From Megaustenia siamemsis (taxonomy: Eukaryota; Mollusca; Gastropoda; Stylommatophora; Ariophantidae), in the NCBI GenBank assembly GCA_032433765.1, contig JAVIAB010000160.1, positions 18,389,549 to 18,453,548 on the forward strand: a DNA stretch of 64,000 nucleotides. The letters are read 5' to 3'. The translations under genes and the position numbers were made by a program. This document shows, one piece after another, positions 56,174 through 64,000 of the stretch. Each line of letters starts with the position of its first letter. The first letter of the stretch is position 1. The notes beneath the pieces were generated by a model, which saw nothing but the letters and a program-made list of their open reading frames with translations, ran no database searches and was not told where the DNA came from.

Positions 56174-56465
56174 AATTTATATCTATCTATCTATTGTCGT
56201 TTCGAGTCGAAGATGACACATAGGGCAGAAACACAATATCAAAAACAGAAACCTTGCGTGCTAAAATGGCACATATTGCAGAGATCGCTGAATCTAAAAT
56301 CTATGGCCTGTTTCCAGAAACAATACTTTTTACAATGACAGCTTGTCAAGCCATAAATCAACCTCCTTAGTCGCCTTTTACGACATGCCTGGAAGGTCAC
56401 AGTGTCACTATTTTTAACTTCCCTCATAATGAGGCCGCGGCAACACACATGTGACAAATTTATAT
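56174..56465 (-). mobile_element. S7 short element with TSD and (TATC) tail
   Basis: AATTTATAT at 56174-56182 and 56457-56465 flanks a 274-bp element. The tail on plus is ATCTATCTATCTATTGTCG. The minus strand is open for 72 codons (56457-56239), the same protein as at 53019-53237 with substitutions only, no shift. Confidence 0.9.
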
Positions 56466-57190
56466 GGTTTACGAAAAAAAAAAATAGGTTTGAGAATCAC
56501 TGTTTTACCGAACGATATCAGCCAGTCTCAACAAAATCGCTCCATTCAGTTTGCTTCATTTAACTCTTCACATTCAAAAAATACCTAAAAGACTTTCAAT
56601 TTTGCTCCTTTTAAAAAGCGGAAGTCTTTCTGTAGTACTAAAAATTGCCCTTTTCCCACGTCTTGGAGGTAGTCCTCAACGACTCTCTGGCATTCCGAAC
56701 TTGTTTACGTCATTTTAATGCGACGGTTATCACAAACCGTCGACTCGTTAAAACAGCCAGGTCACTCCTCCCTGATACCAACCTATCCCTGGGAGTGTGT
56801 GAGGACAGCGGAATCTCATAATACAAGCGGAAATGCGGTCGGATAGTTGAGATATTTATTTATGTGGAGAGATTTATTCTGGAGAAGTTCAGCCTTTGTC
56901 CGTGAGAGGGCGAAACGGCGCGATGTTTGAAATATGGACTTGAATGGTAGGTGTGTTTAACCCACCCTGTTTCTTGGGCGATAGGTTCGGAACAACTCTG
57001 GCTTATTGTTTACTTCCATTTCTTCTCTCCTGTTTTCTTTCCTCTTCACGCTCGCTATCACTAAGCATCCAAGCATCTCTCCGTCCGCTCGTCCATCCAC
57101 CAATCCATGCATTCAGCTATCTCTACATAACTAACAACCTACCTATCTACATCATCCTTTTTTTGGCGTTCCCCCCAAAGTTAGGCGTGG
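56466..57190. other. No gene recognised
   Basis: Unassigned. An A-run near 56474-56485. Confidence 0.4.
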
Positions 57191-57290
57191 ATGCGTTTTG
57201 ATGGCAGTTTATGGCAAAGGCACGATATCCACACCTTTAGACCCGACACATCCGTCTTCGACATCGATAGATATTCTCAATTATGTTTTC
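57191..57290 (+). mobile_element. S3 fragment, strongly diverged
   Basis: GATGGCAGTTTATGGCAAAG, CACACCTTTAGACCCGACA and CATCCGTCTTCGACATCG follow the S3 order only loosely. Confidence 0.4.
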
Positions 57291-57296
57291 CTTGCA

Positions 57297-60215
57297 GCGG
57301 ACATTTCAATGGTTCTTTGCCTAATCTTTTCGACTTTTAAGTTACTAGAGTTATCTAACGTGCGGGAATGCTCTCGAAATTTGTTTTCCGCAGTTTTCCA
57401 AAAGGGCTAGACTATCGGATCTAACTACCCAGAGAGGGCTAGACTATCGGATCTAACTACCCATAGAGGGCTAGACTATCGGATCTAACTACCCAGAGAG
57501 GGCTAGACTATCGGATCTCACTACCCAGAGAGGGCTAGACTATCGGATCTAACTACCCAGAGAGGGCTAGACTATCGGATCTCACTACCCAGAGAGGGCT
57601 AGACTATCGGATGTCACTACCCAGAGAGGGCTAGACTATCGGATCTCACTACCCAGAGAGGGCTAGACTATCGGATCTAACTACCCAGAGAGGGCTAGAC
57701 TATCGGATCTAACTACCCAGAGAGGGCTAGACTATCGGATCTAACTACCCAGAGAGGGCTAGACTATCGGATCTCACTACCCAGAGAGGGCTAGACTATC
57801 GGATCTCACTACCCAGAGAGGGCTAGACTATCGGATCTAACTACCCAGAGAGGGCTAGACTATCGGATCTAACTACCCAGAGAGGGCTAGACTATCGGAT
57901 CTAACTACCCAGAGAGGGCTAGACTATCGGATCTCAATACCCAGAGAGGGCTAGACTATCGGATCTAACTACCCAGAGAGGGCTAGACTATCGGATCTAA
58001 CTACCCAGAGAGGGCTAGACTATCGGATCTCACTACCCAGAGAGGGCTAGACTATCGGATCTCACTACCCAGAGAGGGCTAGACTATCGGATCTAACTAC
58101 CCAGAGAGGGCTAGACTATCGGATCTAACTACCCAGAGAGGGCTAGACTATCGGATCTAACTACCCAGAGAGGGCTAGACTATCGGATCTAACTACCCAG
58201 AGAGGGCTAGACTATCGGATCTCAATACCCAGAGAGGGCTAGACTATCGGATCTAACTACCCAGAGAGGGCTAGACTATCGGATCTCACTACCCAGAGAG
58301 GGCTAGACTATCGGATCTAACTACCCAGAGAGGGCTAGACTATCGGATCTAACTACCCAGAGAGGGCTAGACTATCGGATCTAACTACCCAGAGAGGGCT
58401 AGACTATCGGATCTCAATACCCAGAGAGGGCTAGACTATCGGATCTAACTACCCAGAGAGGGCTAGACTATCGGATCTAACTACCCAGAGAGGGCTAGAC
58501 TATCGGATCTCACTACCCAGAGAGGGCTAGACTATCGGATCTCACTACCCAGAGAGGGCTAGACTATCGGATCTAACTACCCAGAGAGGGCTAGACTATC
58601 GGATCTAACTACCCAGAGAGGGCTAGACTATCGGATCTAACTACCCAGAGAGGGCTAGACTATCGGATCTAACTACCCAGAGAGGGCTAGACTATCGGAT
58701 CTCAATACCCAGAGAGGGCTAGACTATCGGATCTAACTACCCAGAGAGGGCTAGACTATCGGATCTCAATACCCAGAGAGGGCTAGACTATCGGATCTAA
58801 CTACCCAGAGAGGGCTAGACTATCGGATCTCAATACCCAGAGAGGGCTAGATTATCAGACCTCGCTACCCAGAGGGCTAAATTATCAGACCTCACTTCCC
58901 AGAGGGTTAAATTATCAGACCTCACTACCCAGAGGGCTAAATTATCAGATCTCACTACCCAGAGAGAGCTAGATTTTCAGATCTCACTACCCAGAGAGGA
59001 CTAGATTATCAGATTTCATTACCCAGAGAGAGCTAGATTATCAGATCTCACTACCCACAGAGAGCTATATTATCAGATCACACTACCCACAGAGGGCTAG
59101 ATTATCAGATCTCATTACCCAGAGAAAGCTAGATTATCAGATTTCATTACCCAAAGAGAGCTAGATTATCAGATCTCACTACCCACAGAGAGCTAGCTAT
59201 ATTATCAGATCACACTACCCACAGAGGGTTAGATTATCAGATCTCATTACCCAGAGAGAGCTAGATTATCAGATCTCACTACCCACAGAGAGCTAGATTA
59301 TCAGATCTCACTACCCAGAGAGAGCTAGATTATCAGATCACACTACCCACAGAGGGTTAGATTATCAGATCTCATTACCCAGAGAGAGGTAGATTATCAG
59401 ATCTCACTACCCAAAGAGAGCTAGATTATCAGATCTCACTACCCAGAGAGAGCTAGATTATCAGATCACACTACCCACAGAGGGTTAGATTATCAGATCT
59501 CATTACCCAGAGAGAGCTAGATTATCAGATCTCACTACCCACAGAGAGCTAGATTATCAGATCTCACTACCCTGAGAGGGCTAGATTATCAGATCTCACT
59601 ACCCACAGAGAGCTGGATTATCAGATCTCACAACCCACAGAGAGCTAAATTATCAGATCTCACTACCCACAGAGAGCTAAATTATCAGATCTCACTACTC
59701 ACAGAGAGCTATGTTATCAGATCTCACTACCCACAGAGAGCTAGATTATCAGATCTCACTACCCACAGAGAGCTATATTATCAGATCTCACTACCCACAG
59801 AAAGCTATATTATCAGAGCTCACTACCCACAGAGAGCTATATTATCAGATCTTGCTACCCAGAGAGAGCTATATTATTATATCTTACTACCCAGAGAAGG
59901 CTTGATTATCAGATCTCACTACCCACAGAGAGCTATATTATCAGATCTCACTAACCACAGAGAGCTATACTATCAGATCTCACTACCCAGAGAGGGCTAG
60001 ATTATCAGATCTCACTACACACTGAGAGCTGTATTATCAGATCTCACTACCCAGAGAGGACTAGGTTATCATATCTCACTACCCAGAGACCACGGCAAGG
60101 GTAGGCCATGACGAAACCACTGATCAGATTTTTCTTTCTCCGCAGTCTGTGGTGGGAATCAAACCTAGAACCTCCTTGTCCAGAAGCTGACGTCTTACCT
60201 TTAGGCCACCCACTG
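57297..60215 (-). mobile_element. S4 tRNA-headed element containing a 32-bp array
   Basis: Minus-strand head (60215 downward): GTGGGTGGCCTAAAGGTAAG and ACGTC, then AGGTTTGATTCCCACC (B box), then TGATCAGTGGTTTCGTCATG and CCGTGGTCTCTGGGTAG. The far flank (57297-57405) matches the other S4. Without the array it would be about 240 bp, SINE-sized; the array makes it 2.9 kb. Confidence 0.82.
57406..60085. repeat. 32-bp minisatellite, about 84 copies
   Basis: Left half (57406-58845) is very homogeneous: AGAGAGGGCTAGACTATCGG plus ATCTAACTACCC, with CTCACT or CTCAAT in place of CTAACT. Right half (58846-60085) is diverged: AGAGAGCTAGATTATCAG plus ATCTCACTACCC. A 480-bp (15-unit) shift aligns about 57770-58288 with 58250-58768 without a difference that I could find. 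Confidence 0.97.
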
Positions 60216-60524
60216 TCTCTTGTCTATCACATTTCACTTCGCTAGTGGCTATTTTATCTTATTATTGTTCTTGGGTCTAGAGCTAATGTCTGACATTAGT
60301 AGCACGTTGTGGTGCAGATTGCGTTGTAAAGTGTCCTTTTTGCCTCGAATGTTTTTGCATTGTTGGTCGGCAGTGGTGACATTTGGCAGATGATTTGACA
60401 CTAACCCTTTACCATTCTCAATGCAGTTTTGATGGTATTTTGTTTTGATACATCAATGTCAAATAAATCAACTACCGCCCATAGTGTCGCTTCCTCCCTA
60501 TTTTCTTTTTCAAACACCATCATC
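60216..60524. other. No gene recognised
   Basis: Unassigned spacer up to the CATCATCATCAT tail of LINE-c. Confidence 0.4.
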
Positions 60525-61153
60525 ATCATAATTAAGTACCAAGCCTGCTGGCGTAGGTGATCATGTCTCTCCACAACTTTCTATCTCGACAGTTATTTAT
60601 CATTTCTGTTGTTGACCTTCTACAAAGTCATTTTCAAAAGCTGTCTGGTATCTTTTCTCTTTGCTTCCCTCTATCTCTTCGTCCCTTAATTGTTACAGTT
60701 GTTACAATATATTCCAGTTGTTCTCTTCTCATTACATGGCCCAAAAATGATGATTGTTTCATCCTAATATTGGAAATTAGCTCTCTTTTTGCTTTGGCCT
60801 CTTTCAGAACGTTTTCATTACTCTTCTTAGCTGTCCATGGTATTCTCAACATTCTTCTGTAAACCCACATTTCTACAGCCTCCAGTGATTTTCTTGTCTG
60901 TTGTCCTATTGTCCATGATTCACATACATATGTTAAAACTGGCTCTACATAACATTTAAGAACTCTTTTTCTTGTTTCTAATGTCAAAAATGGATTGCAT
61001 AGTATCTTCCCCAGTTTTTGGAAAGCTGCTTTTGCCTGAGCCATTCTGCATCTCACCTCTATTGTACATCTTCCGTCTGAGGTTAACAAAGTTACCAAAT
61101 ATTTAAATTCATTTACCTGTTTAATATTGTTATTTTAATTATATTTTAATTAT

Positions 61154-61392
61154 AGGGGGACATTTTGGTCTCAAGGCAAGACGCCGGCTTTGAGACAGAG
61201 AGGTTGTGTGTTCAAATCCTGGCTAAACCAGTTGGAATTTTTATTTATGACTTCTCTCTGCGGTAACCACCCTTGGTCTCAGCCATGGACGGAAAAAATA
61301 TGAGTACCTCCGAAGACGGAGTTATCTGCCTGTATGGCGAGGGACCCCTATGCACACGGCTGCGAGATAAAAAATGGATTAACACGCAGAAT
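61154..61392 (+). mobile_element. S1 element nested in LINE-c
   Basis: Most complete S1: GGGGGACATTTTGGTCTC start, GTGTTCAAATCCTGGC (B box), CGAAGACGGAGTTATCTGCC, GGATTAACACGCA end. It interrupts LINE-c between the KKTEVKV and NEFKYL segments. Confidence 0.9.
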
Positions 61393-61664
61393 TCTGTTCC
61401 TAGTCTCTAGGGACTTCGCCAGAGGTAAAAGCTGACGAACGCACACACACACAAATTGTTCCACTTGTCTTTATTTTGCACTGAGGTGATGTCCTTGTCT
61501 TTGTTATTACCTTTACTTCTGTCTTTTTGCTATTAAGGCTGAGTCCTTTATTTTTGCTTTCTTTCACTATAATGTCTAACATTTCTTACAATTCATTTTC
61601 ACTCTTAGCGATTAAGACTGTATCATCAGCATACCTTAGATTATTTATATTATGACCTCCGATT

Positions 61665-62045
61665 GCTATTCCAAAGGCGCGCCTCCCAGCACCAGAGCTG
61701 GAAGTTGTCATCGACCAACAGCTGACGGCTTGCGCCAGGATCGGTTAACCAAAACCATCCAGACCCTGCTCCACCTCTCCGTGGTGCCTCTAGTAACAGA
61801 CTAACCTGTCTAGTCTGGCCAAGCGAGCAGGGATCGAAGAGGGAAGACAACCCGGTACTCAAAAATGTAGTGCCGAAGTCGGATGTGTTGGGCCGAAAGA
61901 TGCAAATATAACAGTTATACTGCAAACCACAACACAACGCAGGCACGTCCACTTAACGTCCTTTTAAGGGCGGATGATGAAGAGGAATTCTACAGTCTAC
62001 GAATGCTCTAGAATACTTTAGTCATCGGGCGAACGTAAGCAAGCA
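61665..62045 (-). mobile_element. S3 element nested in LINE-c
   Basis: Most complete S3 (about 380 bp), from CCAAAGGCGCGCCTCCC to CATCGGGCGAACGTAAGCAA. Sits between the LFNMYS and IGGHNINNLRYADD segments of LINE-c; some LINE codons at the joint are missing. Confidence 0.92.
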
Positions 62046-62599
62046 CTATACATATTAAACAAATATTGTGACAGCACACAACCGTGTCTAACACCCTGTT
62101 TTATTTGTTGAAACATTCCCAATTGGTTTCCAGTTCTTGTGGCCGCTGTTTGTTGTCAGCACATGTTCTTTATTATTCTTAGATCTTTGCCGCCCACGTT
62201 TATGCTTTCTAAAATTTTGAGTATTTCTTGGTGCTTTACTTTGTCAAATGCTTTGGTGTAATCTATGAAACATAGGTATAGATCTATTTTCACCTATATG
62301 GCTCATTCTACTAAAGATCTTATGATATAAATGGCATTGTTCGTTCCTTTACCCCCAACAAAACCACACTGTTCATCATTAATTTACGAACTGATTTTGT
62401 TTCGCACTCTTCGCATGATGATTCTTAGTAATATCTTAGTCACGTGACTCATAAGGCTTATTGTGCGATAATCATCGCATTCAATCGCACCAGATTTCTT
62501 TGGTAGGGCTATGAATATTGATTTGAGCAGGACGTCTTGTATATATCCAAACATAAAATATATCCAAACATAAAATATTTCCAAACATCAAATATTTTC

Positions 62600-62799
62600 A
62601 AACATGGGCTACGGAAAAGGCTTTCTATTTATCCTTATTCCTGGACTTTCGCTCTGTTTCTTCCAGTCAAAGTCAGAGTCGTTACGAGTTTTCACAGCTA
62701 AGTGTTGTCCCTGTCTGTTTACTCTTTTCCCGGGGTTATTTAAAGGGGAAAAAAATTATAAAATAACATATTTCATGCTATTACAGATGTTTGTTCCTA

Positions 62800-62834
<35 letters not shown>

Positions 62835-63224
62835 CGCTCGCTCTCTCTTTGTGTGTGATTCATTTCCTTAATTTTATATCTGCCCTTCATGGTTCCAGTA
62901 GTCACATATTTTCCAATAATGTATATCTTTGAACCGCTTCAAACTTATCTCCCCTTGCTTTGACGTTGCTTAGCAAGCCCTCACAGTTATCTCCATTTTT
63001 TTATCACAACTTTTATCTTATCAAAATCGACTTTTTATCCGTTAAAGGCCGACTCAACCTTAACCTGCGTTAGGAAGTCCGCATTTACACTTCATAGACT
63101 TAAGTTCAAACCCCACTAGGAGCTAACAGGATTTGTTATGTTCTGAATTCCACCAGACCTCTTCCAGATGAAAGCATGTGTCCTTAAGGTGCTGCCATTG
63201 CCCCATGTTAGATCAAACTTCTTC
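62600..63224. other. No gene; (CT)n microsatellite
   Basis: CT run at about 62803-62848. The remainder is unassigned. Confidence 0.6.
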
Positions 63225-63340
63225 AAATTTTGTCGAAGGGCGAAAAATATAGCAATTTTGCCTTAAACAACAACTCGACGCATGTACGCCTATTAAACAT
63301 TATTCTAAGGTACAATCGCTGGGCGAACGCAGAAGAGCAT
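63225..63340 (-). mobile_element. S3 fragment, diverged
   Basis: GAAGGGCGAAAAATATAG, CAACTCGACGCATGTACGCC and CGCTGGGCGAACGCAGAAG match the reversed S3 start. Confidence 0.6.
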
Positions 63341-63793
63341 ATGAAATTTCGAAATAATAAAACAAACAAAGCAAAACAAATAAAAGTTAAATGCAATTGA
63401 AACAAAACTTAAAATTAAAATGTAATCATATTTTGCTCAATTCACGAGACACGACCAAGTCCACACTTGAGAAAGTGCTAGTAATCGTAGTGACACTAGT
63501 TTTAGTGCGTCAGTAACGACCTGCTGTTTCTTGACGTCAAATAACAGATGGCGACGCAATATGACTTCGCGATCTTTCAGACAGCCCGGTCAGAAATGTG
63601 GGAGCTATTCAAGAATTATTGATTTTTCATTTACTCGTCTATCCAAAGAACAAATCGGCTGGTCTATCACTACTATTGTCATATTTTCTTTCAACTGTTC
63701 AGAAATTATAGCAGGGGAGATAACATTAACCATGTACTCGTGTAGCACAAACCGAATAACAATAGGGGAAATACCACTACTAGACGTACACTC

Positions 63794-63796
<3 letters not shown>
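63341..63796. other. No gene recognised
   Basis: AT-rich spacer. Frames of 117-128 codons crossing the following AT run are not convincing. Confidence 0.4.

Positions 63797-63845
<49 letters not shown>
63797..63845. repeat. (TA)n microsatellite
   Basis: About 24 TA units. Confidence 0.97.
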
Positions 63846-63847
<2 letters not shown>

Positions 63848-63884
63848 GCAGGAATATAGACATAGCAGAAAGAAAACAAAATGA

Positions 63885-64000
63885 TACCAAATTAAAGATA
63901 GAAAAGTAAGAGCGGCCATCGCTACACTAGGAAATATGTGGAAATTCAAAGAAATTAGGTTAAATACAAAAATCGAAATTTTCAACTCCAATGTTAAGTC
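63885..64000 (+). pseudogene. LINE-h fragment running off the window
   Basis: Open frame to the last base reads KVRAAIATLGNMWKF, then KEIRLNTKIEIFNSNVK, the segment that precedes VLLYGCETWR in LINE-h (compare 32750 on minus). The element continues beyond 64000. No conclusion on integrity is possible. Confidence 0.75.

Larger units (their letters stand above)
60525..62590 (-). pseudogene. LINE-c, RT to 3' end, split by two nested insertions
   Basis: Read on minus. 62560-62330: SIFIALPKKSGAIECDDYRT, ISLMSHVTKILLRIIMRRV. 62290-62050: LCFIDYTKAFDKVKHQEI (RT motif A) and IKQGVRHGCVLSQYLFNMYS. S3 insertion. 61660-61420: INNLRYADDTVLIAKSENEL (catalytic YADD), stop, LSLNSKKTEVKV. S1 insertion. 61130-60640: NEFKYLVTLLTSDGRCTIEV, AKAAFQKLGKILCNPFLTLE, TYVCESWTIGQQTRKSLEAV, WVYRRMLRIPWTAKKSNENV and FLGHVMRREQLEYIVT, then the tail (ATCATCATC on plus). 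The last part is 154 codons unbroken. It shows that the truncated LINE-c tails elsewhere belong to a YADD-type RT. Confidence 0.92.

Noticed and set aside
57406..60085. CRISPR-like array
   Set aside because: Units are contiguous with no unique spacers, and the setting is eukaryotic with SINE flanks. It is a minisatellite.

Overview
This window looks like intergenic or intronic DNA of a repeat-rich animal genome. It is AT-biased. I found no bacterial-type operons, no rRNA genes and no convincing host protein-coding gene. The protein-level signal that can be recognised comes from dead LINE retrotransposons. Their C-termini are of the type usually annotated as endonuclease-reverse transcriptase in mollusc assemblies, with landmarks such as YG(S/C)E(S/T)W, RRMLRIPWTAKK and FFGHVMRR. 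Together with many tRNA-headed SINEs, this suggests a lophotrochozoan, most likely a mollusc. The assignment is inference only and a database search could change it. Family labels used below (LINE-a to LINE-i, S1 to S10) are mine and local to this window.

Layout. Positions 1-8.1 kb hold scattered SINEs (S1, S2, S3, S5, S8) and LINE tails (c, d). Two S2 insertions there have perfect 13-14 bp target-site duplications. Positions 8.9-14.4 kb hold a TTTC tract, an RNase H relic, LINE-g, -f and -d tails, a 1.8 kb CA-rich strand-asymmetric block and an (ATGT)n block. Positions 14.6-17.3 kb carry the longest retroelement coding relic, a frameshifted LINE-e with RT, RNase H and a zinc-knuckle-like region. 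Positions 17.3-19.1 kb are an antiparallel LINE-i whose reading frame is interrupted by about 29 copies of a 39-bp unit. Positions 19.3-22.6 kb form a long inverted repeat enclosing a 1.6 kb minisatellite and a 5'-truncated LINE-b.

Positions 22.6-36 kb are LINE tails of six families, SINEs, a GAA/GAG tract and a 31-bp minisatellite inside S4. Positions 36.9-39.5 kb hold about 160 TATC repeats, a pentanucleotide block and a GGAA-type purine tract. Positions 40.3-42.5 kb are a 32-bp minisatellite with higher-order structure. Positions 43.9-51.4 kb hold 12-bp, 53-63-bp and 27-bp arrays. Positions 52-57 kb hold S2, S3, S6, S7 and LINE-a, -c and -f fragments, including a head-to-head chimera. Positions 57.3-60.2 kb are a second S4 with about 84 copies of a 32-bp unit. 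Positions 60.5-62.6 kb are a LINE-c relic split by two nested insertions. A LINE-h relic runs off the right edge.

Main theme. Several minisatellites sit inside or at the edge of identifiable transposable elements: the LINE-i reading frame, S4, one arm of the inverted repeat, the LINE-h 3' end and the S2 boundary. Several microsatellites continue LINE 3' tails (GAT, GAA, GATA, TATC). The window therefore reads as a record of TE insertion followed by tandem expansion. The least expected observations are the intragenic LINE-i array, an array of recursive-splice-site-like motifs (45.6-48.4 kb), a tail shared between a LINE and a SINE-sized family, and a head-to-head chimera of two different retroelements within one target-site duplication.
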